Below, piece after piece: positions 27,443-38,086 of a stretch of DNA of 64,000 nucleotides; the first letter of the stretch is position 1, and each line of letters opens with the position of its first letter. Position numbers and translations under genes: made by a program. The notes under the pieces were generated by a model. That model was not told the origin of the DNA and made no database searches. It worked only from the letters and a program-made list of their open reading frames with translations. The stretch is from Rhizobacter koreensis (lineage in GTDB: Bacteria; Pseudomonadota; Gammaproteobacteria; Burkholderiales; Burkholderiaceae_C): NCBI RefSeq assembly GCF_013366375.1, contig NZ_JABWMJ010000003.1:248001-312000 (forward strand). Reading direction: 5' to 3'.

Positions 27443-27757
27443 TCAGCCGACGACCTTGATGCGGATCGTGCGCGCCGGCCAGCCAGCTTCGCGCAGGGCC
27501 GACTCGAGCACCGGCTGTAGCTGACGCAGCTTGGCGCCGACTGCGCCGTTCGGCACCAGCAACGACCAGCTCTCGTCATCGAGCGGCCCGGGCTTGACGT
27601 GCGGCGCGAGCGCGCGCGGCAACTGGCGCTGGATCGCCGCAAAGCGGCCGTTCGACGCGTCGATCCGCTCGCGCAGCCGTGCCAGCGGCACGCTCTGGCG
27701 CAGCGCGTCGTCAAGCGTGAGCGGGTCGGGCACTTCGCGGCGCCGGGTCGGATTCAT
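27443..27757 (-). CDS. DUF721 / DciA-like protein
   Basis: A 104-residue protein of the DUF721 family, some members of which (DciA) load the replicative helicase DnaB in bacteria lacking DnaC. It shows helical segments and the conserved WxLLVPNGAVGAKLRQLQPVL region in place of the usual L.v.v.ssaWaqeLr.l. It is short for a DciA, so the helicase-loading role is uncertain. It is divergent from secA, a position I recall for this family in betaproteobacteria, and convergent with the 808-residue protein gene, leaving 49 bases between the stops. Confidence 0.65.
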   Translation of the reverse strand: MNPTRRREVPDPLTLDDALRQSVPLARLRERIDASNGRFAAIQRQLPRALAPHVKPGPLDDESWSLLVPNGAVGAKLRQLQPVLESALREAGWPARTIRIKVVG

Positions 27758-28085
27758 TCGTGCGATCTTCGCAGGTCGTTCGAGGCACTAGGTGCCGCTG
27801 CGCCGGCAAGGGTTGCCGCCAAGGACGGGAGCGCAGACCCGCTGACGCGGTGGCGTCCCCGGAGAGCTGCCGGCGCATCGCCCGTCACGCCACCAAGGGA
27901 GGCGGCATGGGCGGGCCGGACGGTCAGGACGCGAATGGTAAAATTCGCGGCTTTGCCGGCCTTGCGACGCTTGCTTTCAGGGCGCGCGCCAGCATCTCAC
28001 TGCATTGCCATGGGGCGGTGGGCTCGCTCGTCGAGACCGTCGCGGCTGTGCGCGTCTGGCTCCGGCCCTCTACACCCCCGATCCC
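27758..28085. other. secA leader and promoter region
   Basis: 328 bases between the divergent DUF721 and secA genes. TAAAAT at 27939-27944 in the context GGTAAAATTCGCGG is a convincing -10, giving secA a leader of about 135 bases. No -35 of quality is seen. Translated frames give no SecM-like secretion monitor. Confidence 0.55.
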
Positions 28086-30851
<2,766 letters not shown>

Positions 30852-30890
30852 CGCGCCGGGAGGCGCGCGAGATCGGCTGATGCATCGGGG

Positions 30891-30914
30891 AACGGGCGCC
30901 GGAAGGCGCCCGTT
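30891..30914. terminator. Hairpin terminator between convergent secA and BetR-type gene
   Basis: AACGGGCGCC-GGAA-GGCGCCCGTT is a perfect 10-bp stem with a stable GGAA tetraloop, preceded by a second hairpin (CGCGCC-GGGA-GGCGCG, 30853-30868). It lies between convergent stops and can serve both strands, with a short AA/TT at each end rather than a full T-tract. Confidence 0.6.
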
Positions 30915-30926
30915 GCGCTGATGACG

Positions 30927-31784
30927 TCAGCTCGTCGCGAACGCGCGGGCCAGCGACGCCGACAGGATCGCCATGCGGACCGGCTTTTCGGCGAAGACGA
31001 GGTTGTAAGCCGCGACGGCGTCGGCAATCTCGCTCTCCTGCACCATGCCGGTCAGCACCTGCGCGGTGAGCACGACGATCGGGGCGCTCGGGTGCTGCGC
31101 CCGCAGCGTGGCGATCAGGTCGAGCGCGCTCGACTCGCCGACCAGCCAGTCGATGACGAAGCCCTCGAAGCTCGTGGTCTGCGCCGCTGCTTCGAGATCG
31201 GCGGTCCGATAGAAGGCGCGCGGGTCGTAGCCACTGTCGCCCAGGTGCGAGCAGATCGACCCGGCCAGATCCTGGTCGTCGTCGAGAACGGCGATCACGC
31301 GGCGCGACGGTGCGCTCGGCGTCGCCTCGAGCCGTTCGACCCGGTAGGCGACGTGTTCAGCCGCCTCGCTGGCGGTAAGAGCGGTCCAGCCGGTAGCGGT
31401 GCGGATCGCGACGAGATCGTTCGGCCGCGGGTTCTCGGCGGTGGAGCCGAGCCAGAGCTGGCAAGGCAGGTTGGCCGGGCCGAGCTTCATCACGCCCGCG
31501 ACGCTGCTGCGTTGAGGTGCACTCACGAGGTCGGCGAGGGACTCGCCGAACATGGCGGCGACGCGTTCCAGGTCTTCAAGCGACCACGGCGACGCGCCGT
31601 TCAGACGTCGATGCGCCTGGGAGTAGGACAGGCCCGTCGCGTCGGCGAGCCATGCGGACTGCCGGTACTTCGGCAAGCCGTGACGCTCGAGCAGCGCGCG
31701 CACGTAGCGCACGGCGAGGGGGACGGTTGCGGACGGTTCGTCGGTGTCAGGCGCCGCATCGGCGTCCAAGCTCAGTTCGGACAT
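30927..31784 (-). CDS. Transcription regulator: BetR DNA-binding domain plus response-regulator receiver
   Basis: A 285-residue protein with an unusual order. The N-terminal helix-turn-helix (about 23-90, RYVRALLERHG, AWLADATGLSYSQAHRRL) matches the BetR family. A short middle segment is followed by a C-terminal receiver domain (about 163-282). The receiver has the acidic pocket AVLDDD, a phosphoacceptor Asp in GFVIDW, the VVLTA Thr/Ser region and the conserved Lys in FAEKP, so it looks phosphorylatable. The DNA-binding domain precedes the receiver, the reverse of most response regulators. It is divergent from the LuxR-type regulator and probably part of the same signalling island. Confidence 0.8.
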   Translation of the reverse strand: MSELSLDADAAPDTDEPSATVPLAVRYVRALLERHGLPKYRQSAWLADATGLSYSQAHRRLNGASPWSLEDLERVAAMFGESLADLVSAPQRSSVAGVMKLGPANLPCQLWLGSTAENPRPNDLVAIRTATGWTALTASEAAEHVAYRVERLEATPSAPSRRVIAVLDDDQDLAGSICSHLGDSGYDPRAFYRTADLEAAAQTTSFEGFVIDWLVGESSALDLIATLRAQHPSAPIVVLTAQVLTGMVQESEIADAVAAYNLVFAEKPVRMAILSASLARAFATS

Positions 31785-31968
31785 TCGTGAAAACCCGTTT
31801 GTTGCGCCGATTGTGAGAGAGCGGCAACAAGTCGATGGTTCGAGGCGAAAAGGTTTCCTTGATCTGCAAGTGGGTGCGGCGTAGAGTGTTTGGAAGTGTT
31901 AAGGCCCACGTCGTGATCGCGCGTGTCGCCTTCAGGCTTCCCGGCACCAACTTCGAGGTGACATTGCA

Positions 31969-32723
31969 ATGAAGGCTCTGCTGATCGACGACCACCCACT
32001 CATTCTCTCGGCGCTCCAAGCCGTGATCCAGGGCCTCGGGCCCGACGCCAGCGCCATTGGCGTCAGCAGCGTCGAGGCCGCGCGCGAGGTGCTGGCCACC
32101 CACGCCGACCTCGACCTCTGCCTGCTCGATTGCAGCTCGGCGACACCGACGGATTCGACCTGCTGGTCGAGTTCCGTGCGGCGTATCCCGCGCTGCCGAT
32201 TGTCGTCGTGTCGGCGGCCGATCAGCGTTCCGACGTGTTGCGAGCCATCGATCTCGGCGCGATGGGGTTCGTGCCCAAGGTGGCGAGCAACGAGACCCTG
32301 TTCGAGGCGTTGCGCATGGTGATGTCGGGCGGCATCTACGTGCCGCCGACGATCATGCGCACCCGCCGCGAGCCCGAAGCGACACCCGACAACGACCGTC
32401 GTCGCGGGCCGAGCTGGGGCGTGCAACCGCGCTCAGGCGCCGGGCCCCTTCCGCTCAAGCCCGGGGCCCCGCTCGCCGCGCTCGGCCTCACGCCGCGCCA
32501 AACCGACGTGCTCGCGCTGCTGCTCGAAGGTCAGCCCAACAAGGTGATCGCTCGCCAGCTCAACCTGTCCGTCGAAACCATCAAGGATCACGTCGCCGCC
32601 GTGCTCCGCATCCTCAACGTCAGCACCCGCACGCAGGCGGTGCTGGCGATCAGCGAGATGTCGCAGCAAGCGAACTTGATTGCTTGGCGGGAGGCGCGGC
32701 AGAGAGAGCCGCGCGACAAGTAG
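31969..32723 (+). pseudogene. LuxR/NarL-type response regulator interrupted by a frameshift
   Basis: Reading from the ATG at 31969 gives a receiver N-terminus (KALLIDDHPLILSALQ) up to phosphoacceptor D54 (bases 32128-32130), then nonsense. Shifting frame at 32131 restores the family sequence (QLGDTDGFDLL, VVVSAADQ, GFVPK) and a C-terminal GerE helix-turn-helix (LTPRQTDVLALLLEG, NKVIARQLNLSVETIKDHV). One missing C in GATCTGCAG (now GATTGCAG) explains it. The intact product would have about 251 residues. A TTG at 32130 could start a shorter protein lacking the phosphorylation site. It could be a real mutation, a sequencing error or programmed frameshifting; the remainder is undecayed, which argues against an old pseudogene. 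Confidence 0.8.
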
Positions 32724-32733
32724 GTCCGGGCGA

Positions 32734-34488
32734 TCAGCTCAGCCGGGCAGCGGCTGGAGCGTGCGGCGCGAGTTCTTCAAGTACGCTCCTCACCGAGCGC
32801 CCGTCATAAGGGTCTACGAGCGTGGCTGCAAAACCTTCCCGCCGCCCAGCGCCGTATTCGTCTCCGGCCAGCGCGACGAACGCGGTTTGCACGTTGAGCC
32901 CTAACGCGGCACGCACCTCGGTAACAAACTGGGCAGCGTCCTTTTTAGGCAGCGCCAGATCTACGAAGACCAAACCGTAGTTACGGAGCGCCAGACGGTT
33001 CGCAGCGATGGCTGCCGAGCTGGCGACCTCGCATGTGATCCCTGCCTCTTCAAGCAAACTCGGGAAGCGCGACCTCAACCGATCGCGGTGGATGACTGCG
33101 AGAACGGGTGCACTTGTAATGCGCGAAAAGGAGGGAGCAGCGTGGACGTCAGCCACTTCGGCCGGAATGGCGATGCGGGAACTCGTTCCGCCCGAGCTGC
33201 CTCGCGGGGTTGTTACGCTGATCGAGCCGTCCAAATGGTCGACCAGCGTCCTGACGATGATCAGGCCCAGTCCGTGCGTGCGCGACCCTAGATCGTCACT
33301 CGACTCGATCGGAACCGACAGCGTTTCTAGTGCGGCCGCCGGCAACCCGGGCCCTGAATCCTCCACGCGGAAAACCACGCATCCCTGCGCGGGATCGTAG
33401 CCGTCGAGGTACACGGCGATGGATCCGCTCTCGATATGACGAATGGAGTTCATGACCAAATTTGTGAGAATCTGGTCGATGCGTGCTGCATCGGCGACCA
33501 GGAACAGCGGCTCGGGCGGCAGCACGACCGAGAGCTTCAGACCCTTCGCATCCGCCAGCTCCTGGGTCACGCCGGCTAAGGCGGAGACGAGTTCGCGGGC
33601 GTCGAAAACTTCCGGGCGAAGTTCAAGGCGACCGACTTGGCCGCGGGCGAGCGTCAACAGATCGCGCAGTTGCGCGTTCAGCAGGAGCGACGAACGACGT
33701 ATCCGCGCAATCAGCTCGTCGCCGTCAGGCAACGCTCCGCGATGACGGTGCTCAAAGACGTCGAGGGTTGAGATGATCGCCTGCAGAGGGGATCGGAGCT
33801 CGTGACCGATCTTCGCTAGGAAGCTGCTCCGTGCGGCGACGTTTCGCTTAGCAGCCGCCAAACGGGCGCGCTCCTGCTCAATTTCGCGGACGCGGTGAAT
33901 GCGATCGATCAAGGATACAAAGAACACGGGGATGAGCGCGATCATCAGAATATAGGACGCGGTGAGCTGAAAGTACAGCCGCCAGAAGTCATCCAGCAAC
34001 AGTGCGGTCGCTGCGAGCAGGGTTGTCACCCACGTCAGATACATCGATCGAACCCCGAACCGGATTCCAGACTTCACGATGACGACCAGCAGAAACGGGT
34101 TCAGGAATGCGAACGTATCGGGGTCTTGAGCGAGCACTCCCGTCAGAAGCACCGGGTCGAGCAGAAGGCACAAGTACTGGCAAGCCACACACGCCGACGG
34201 TTTGGAACGCAAGCGAACCCAGTACCATAGTGTCCCTACGAAGTACCCGAGGGTGACCAAGACAAACCATCTAGAAACGCCGAAGGATTCACTCTGGAGA
34301 GCCTTTGCGCCCCAGAACAGAAGCAAGCCGCCGCTCACCAGCGCGCGCTGAGAAGCGCGTTCCTGCTCCTGCTCTCCTCGGTCGTCAATTTCGTGCGCCC
34401 CGAAGTAGCTTGCGAGTTTCATTGCCAAACCGCGTGCACCCTTCGGCGCGCGTTGGGTCGAGTCCGCGCTTCTCGATGAGTTCGTCAT
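32734..34488 (-). CDS. Membrane histidine kinase with degenerate C-terminal receiver
   Basis: A 584-residue sensor kinase with about six hydrophobic spans (about 35-200). HisKA follows with H-box KIGHELRSPLQAI, and HATPase with N-box NLVMNSIRHI, G1 DSGPGL and G2 THGLGLIIV. The C-terminal receiver keeps a phosphoacceptor-like Asp (LVFVDLALP), but the acidic pair is HRD and the conserved Lys position reads VDPYD. Phosphotransfer through it is therefore doubtful. There is no Hpt domain. It is convergent with the frameshifted regulator, and the DNA is distinctly AT-richer than the window. The likely sensed signal is the DSF molecule from the nearby synthase (RpfC-like), which is inference. The ATG at 34488 was preferred over the longer frame. 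Confidence 0.8.
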   Translation of the reverse strand: MTNSSRSADSTQRAPKGARGLAMKLASYFGAHEIDDRGEQEQERASQRALVSGGLLLFWGAKALQSESFGVSRWFVLVTLGYFVGTLWYWVRLRSKPSACVACQYLCLLLDPVLLTGVLAQDPDTFAFLNPFLLVVIVKSGIRFGVRSMYLTWVTTLLAATALLLDDFWRLYFQLTASYILMIALIPVFFVSLIDRIHRVREIEQERARLAAAKRNVAARSSFLAKIGHELRSPLQAIISTLDVFEHRHRGALPDGDELIARIRRSSLLLNAQLRDLLTLARGQVGRLELRPEVFDARELVSALAGVTQELADAKGLKLSVVLPPEPLFLVADAARIDQILTNLVMNSIRHIESGSIAVYLDGYDPAQGCVVFRVEDSGPGLPAAALETLSVPIESSDDLGSRTHGLGLIIVRTLVDHLDGSISVTTPRGSSGGTSSRIAIPAEVADVHAAPSFSRITSAPVLAVIHRDRLRSRFPSLLEEAGITCEVASSAAIAANRLALRNYGLVFVDLALPKKDAAQFVTEVRAALGLNVQTAFVALAGDEYGAGRREGFAATLVDPYDGRSVRSVLEELAPHAPAAARLS

Positions 34489-34599
34489 GTGCGAAATGCC
34501 TCGTCTGCCAAGCCCCTTTGCCGAGAACTTCCAGCGATTGAACCATACTCGTGGACCGAAGGCCTGACCGGTGCTCTCCAGGTGAGCAGTAACCCCAAG

Positions 34600-36387
34600 A
34601 TGACTAACGAGACGCCGCCAAGCCCGGCAACAGAGATCGAGGTGCAGCGCGAGGTCATGCGTCTCGTGCTGCATAACTCGGCCCGCAGTGTTCCAGTCCA
34701 GATCGGCGCTGTCGTGGTACTGGTCCTTATCGGCGCGGAGAATGGGCGGTACCTTGCAGCCGGTGCAACCGCGGTGGTCGGCATTGCAGTCGCCATCTGG
34801 CGCCTTCAGATTTCACGCTGGTTTCAGCAAGGAGCACTGTCGAAGTATCAGTTACGCCGAGCACAGCTGCATCTCGAAGGTAACTCTCTTCTCTCGGGAT
34901 GCATGTGGCTGATCAGCGCGTTTGGAATTTATGCGCATACCAGTGGGCAGACGGCGATCGCCTACATCATGTTCGCCTGTGGATCGGTGTGCGTGGCTGC
35001 CCTTTTCATGTCCCTCGTGGGCCGCTCCTTCCTGTTGCTCGCAATTCCGGAACTCGGCGGAATTATTGCAGTCACACTTGACGCAGGCGGTATTAGCGCC
35101 CTCCCACTGAGTCTCTTGACCGCCCTGTTCGGGTACACGATGTACAAGGCCTCTCGCAAGTTTACGGATACCACGGCAAGCGCCATTCGTCATCGTCTAA
35201 TGGCAGAGTCGCTCATCGAGTCGCTGGCTGCAGCCAAAGAAGCGGCCGAAGCTGCCAACCGGGCGAAATCGCAGTTTCTTGCGACCATGAGTCACGAGAT
35301 CAGGACGCCAATGAATGGTGTGCTGGGCGCGCTCGACTTGCTGCGCCACTCGCGGCTCGACGCGAACCAGCGAGCGCTCGTTCGAACTGCCGCCTCATCC
35401 GGTACGTCTCTTATGGCCATATTGAACGACGTGCTCGATCACTCAAAGATTGAGGCCGGTAAGCTCGCGCTCCACTCGGCGCCGTTCTCTCTTCGAGCCA
35501 TGTGTGCTGCCGTAATCGGGCTTTTCGAGGCCAATGCCGAGGCCAAAGGCCTTTTGCTGCAGCTCGATTTTGATGCCGACACGGTGGATTGGGTGCTTGT
35601 CGACGGTCAGCGGCTAAAGCAGGTGGTTCTCAATCTGCTGGGCAACGCCATCAAGTTCACTGAGCGCGGCGAGGTGACTTTGCGCGTGAGTTCACGCCCG
35701 CATGGGGATGACCATCACCGCGTCTCATTCGAGGTGCTGGATACCGGCATCGGAATGACGCCCGACGCACTGACAGGGTTGTTTCAGCCGTTTCATCAGG
35801 TCGACGGCAAGCGCAACCGCCGCCAGAGTGGTACCGGCTTGGGGCTGGCGATCAGTCAGCGCATTGTGGAAGCAATGGGGGGACGCATCGTCGTGACGTC
35901 GAGTGTCGGCAGCGGCTCACGCTTTCATTTCTCCTTGCTTCTCGAGGCTGATCCGCAGCGTGAGCATCCGCCGGTGGCGGACTCGGCGATGGGTAGTCTT
36001 GACGCGTCCGGCACCGTCAGGGGCATTATCCTTCTGGTCGAAGACAACGAAGTGAATCGACTTATTGGAACGCAGACCTTGCATTCGATGGGTCTAGACG
36101 TCATCGAGGCGACCGACGGTTTGGAAGCGCTCTCCGTGCTTCAGGAACAGCACGTCGACTTGATTCTCATGGACTGCCAAATGCCCGTGATGGACGGTTA
36201 TGAGGCGACGCGGGAGATTCGCAGGCGTGAGGCGGCGGCGGGCCGGGCGCGCACTCCCATTGTCGCCCTGACGGCGGATGCTTTCGACGACGATGCCGCG
36301 CGGTCTAGGCAGGCCGGGATGGACGCCCACCTTGCCAAGCCTTACACCCGAACCCAGCTGTTGTCGGTGATCAGCGCCTGGATCTGA
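34600..36387 (+). CDS. Hybrid sensor histidine kinase (HisKA-HATPase-REC)
   Basis: A 595-residue hybrid kinase with an N-terminal membrane domain of about six spans (about 28-190, no large periplasmic loop). A linker helix leads to HisKA (MSHEIRTPMNGVLGAL), HATPase (NLLGNAIKFTERG, DTGIGM, GTGLGLAIS), and a complete receiver with DN pair (LVEDNEVNR), phosphoacceptor MDCQMPVMDGYEA and Lys in HLAKPYT. No Hpt domain is present, so a separate phosphotransfer protein would be needed. The ATG at 34600 was chosen; frames beginning at 34489 overlap the divergent kinase start. Base composition is near 52% GC in places. It is convergent with rpfF, leaving 9 bases between the stops. Confidence 0.85.
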   Translation: MTNETPPSPATEIEVQREVMRLVLHNSARSVPVQIGAVVVLVLIGAENGRYLAAGATAVVGIAVAIWRLQISRWFQQGALSKYQLRRAQLHLEGNSLLSGCMWLISAFGIYAHTSGQTAIAYIMFACGSVCVAALFMSLVGRSFLLLAIPELGGIIAVTLDAGGISALPLSLLTALFGYTMYKASRKFTDTTASAIRHRLMAESLIESLAAAKEAAEAANRAKSQFLATMSHEIRTPMNGVLGALDLLRHSRLDANQRALVRTAASSGTSLMAILNDVLDHSKIEAGKLALHSAPFSLRAMCAAVIGLFEANAEAKGLLLQLDFDADTVDWVLVDGQRLKQVVLNLLGNAIKFTERGEVTLRVSSRPHGDDHHRVSFEVLDTGIGMTPDALTGLFQPFHQVDGKRNRRQSGTGLGLAISQRIVEAMGGRIVVTSSVGSGSRFHFSLLLEADPQREHPPVADSAMGSLDASGTVRGIILLVEDNEVNRLIGTQTLHSMGLDVIEATDGLEALSVLQEQHVDLILMDCQMPVMDGYEATREIRRREAAAGRARTPIVALTADAFDDDAARSRQAGMDAHLAKPYTRTQLLSVISAWI

Positions 36388-36396
36388 AGCGCTCAC

Positions 36397-37338
36397 TCAG
36401 GACAGGGCGGTCCACTCGGTGATGCCGGTGCGCTCTTCGCCCCATGCCGTGTCGAGTTCAATGCGCTTGATCTCTTCCACCGCGCCTTCCGAGCCTCCCC
36501 CGACTTTCTTGACCTGCGCCCTGGCAAGCCGCTCCATCAGGCGCAGGTCTCGATTGGTCAACCCGAGAGCCGATTCGGCCCACAGGTCGACGATGTCCTC
36601 GAGGTTCTTGAGAGAAATTGGAGAGGCGAGGCGCTGCGCGCGCAGCGCAGCCATCGTCCCGCGGAATTTGGTATCAACCGAATGGATGACGTACTCGATC
36701 GCGGATTCGCCAGCACCATCGTCGACCACCAGATCCACCATGCTGCGCCGGAACAGCTGATCCGCCGAGTAGAGGCGGCCCGACAGAATCATCTCGTTGG
36801 CGACCGCAAACCCTGCCTTTCGCACGGTGAAGTTCCACGCGCCCATGCCCGGGAAGAGGTTGAACAGCACCTCGGGAAATCCTGCTTGGGCGCTGCGCTC
36901 GAAAATGACCTTGTGAAAAGGCATGACCGATTCGAGCCCCCCGCCTAGGGTGTCACCCTGCACCAGAACGATGGTGTGCACGTTGCGCAGCGCGGCTTCC
37001 TCAAGCCACCAGACCATCTGGATGCACCGCCGGCCGTAGAGGCGCAGCGAGTCGACGTCCTGCGCGCGCACCAGAAGCACGAACAACGCTAAGTCGCCGC
37101 CGAAATTGAACACCCCGGCGACGTCCGACGACACGACGAGGTGCTTGATCAAACCGGGATTCGCGGAGATGTCATCGAGCACCCGCTGCATCTCGGAAAT
37201 CCCCGCCAAGCTGAAGCACTGAATTGGGGTGACGCATGTTCGCACGCGCAAAAGTCTGAGGCTTTCGTTCCATGAGAGCCTCAAGAAGCGGTAGTGGCGC
37301 GCAAGCGCCGCAGGCGGTGGTCCGTATTCGACGGTCAC
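36397..37338 (-). CDS. rpfF: DSF synthase (RpfF-type crotonase-fold enzyme)
   Basis: Makes diffusible signal factor, a cis-2-unsaturated fatty acid, from acyl-ACP by combined dehydration and thioesterase activity. The 313-residue protein has NFGGDLALFVLLVRAQD (about 78-94). Both catalytic glutamates of RpfF are present: E136 in LGGGLE and E156 in GFPEVLFNLFPGMGA. The GTG start is 5 bases after the upstream gene's stop, so translation is coupled to the diiron protein. In Xanthomonas and Burkholderia this signal controls biofilm, motility and virulence. The kinases alongside are plausible receptors; no RpfG-type HD-GYP or RpfR is in the window. Confidence 0.88.
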   Translation of the reverse strand: MTVEYGPPPAALARHYRFLRLSWNESLRLLRVRTCVTPIQCFSLAGISEMQRVLDDISANPGLIKHLVVSSDVAGVFNFGGDLALFVLLVRAQDVDSLRLYGRRCIQMVWWLEEAALRNVHTIVLVQGDTLGGGLESVMPFHKVIFERSAQAGFPEVLFNLFPGMGAWNFTVRKAGFAVANEMILSGRLYSADQLFRRSMVDLVVDDGAGESAIEYVIHSVDTKFRGTMAALRAQRLASPISLKNLEDIVDLWAESALGLTNRDLRLMERLARAQVKKVGGGSEGAVEEIKRIELDTAWGEERTGITEWTALS

Positions 37339-37343
37339 GCTGC

Positions 37344-37991
37344 TTAGATCCCCGAGAAGATGCGCGTAACCATCTCGAAGTTCACGCGGGTCGAAGCGAC
37401 GACGGCGCGCCGAGCAACTGGGTCTTCCACGGTGTTGAGGATCTCGCGCAAGTCCTTCATGTGCTCGGCATCGAGTTCCGCATGCGAGTTGATGAAGGAT
37501 GTTCCCGCAGAACCTTCGAGCAGCAACGCTTCACGGATCGCCGAGCTGAAAGTGCCGCCGTAGACCGATGCGATCACCTCAAGGGTGTAGAGCATCCCGA
37601 GCGCGGAGCACGGGTGGCCGCGGTCCGCGCCCCAATAGTTGTAGCCAATGAGCGCGCGAGTCGTCGCGCACGCCTCGTACTCCGATACTGCGACCAAATC
37701 GACACCGACGGCGCGCAGATCGTTCGCGACCCACTGCTCGTGACCGCTTTCCTCCTGCATATGCGAGTAAAGGAAGTAGCGAACTTCGCGCTCCGAGTCC
37801 GCGATCCGACTGGCTGCAGCTGCGCAGATTGGATTGAAATGCCAGACGATCTGGTAGAGCTCGGATAGCAGGCGTCGATAGCGCTCGAGTGACATGCCTT
37901 CCGCCACCGCGGCAAGAATCACGGGATCTGTTTCAAAGCTTCTTCGAGCCTCGTCCGTCTGCAGGATCAACTCCGAAAAAAAGGCTGGCAT
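37344..37991 (-). CDS. Iron-containing redox enzyme family protein (haem-oxygenase-like diiron fold)
   Basis: A 215-residue all-alpha protein. Candidate metal ligands are E44 and H51 (ELYQIVWHFNP), E80/E81 and H84 (MQEESGHEQW), and the later HAELDAEH segment. This is the ligand pattern of the haem-oxygenase-like diiron oxidases, relatives of UndA and CADD. It is coupled to rpfF by a 5-base gap. I infer modification of the DSF fatty acid or its precursor, but that is untested here. The ATG at 37991 is used; a TTG at 38048 would add 19 residues but has its AGGAG directly abutting the start. Confidence 0.7.
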   Translation of the reverse strand: MPAFFSELILQTDEARRSFETDPVILAAVAEGMSLERYRRLLSELYQIVWHFNPICAAAASRIADSEREVRYFLYSHMQEESGHEQWVANDLRAVGVDLVAVSEYEACATTRALIGYNYWGADRGHPCSALGMLYTLEVIASVYGGTFSSAIREALLLEGSAGTSFINSHAELDAEHMKDLREILNTVEDPVARRAVVASTRVNFEMVTRIFSGI

Positions 37992-38052
37992 GAGGTTCCA
38001 GTGTTGACGTAAGCGTCCGGCGGCGCCGTTTCGCTGCGGCAGATCCAACTCC

Positions 38053-38058
38053 TACAAT
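38053..38058 (+). promoter_or_regulatory. Predicted -10 element of argJ
   Basis: TACAAT in the context CTCCTACAATGG, 28 bases before the ATG at 38087. Its presence argues against the upstream ATG at 38057, which lies inside it. The same CCTACAATCG form precedes ubiJ at 55176. Confidence 0.45.
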
Positions 38059-38086
38059 GGTCTTCGAACCACTACACGCCCTCGGA

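Noticed and set aside
38057..38086. Upstream ATG as the argJ start
   Set aside because: It lies inside the likely -10 element TACAAT, and the added residues are not typical of ArgJ.
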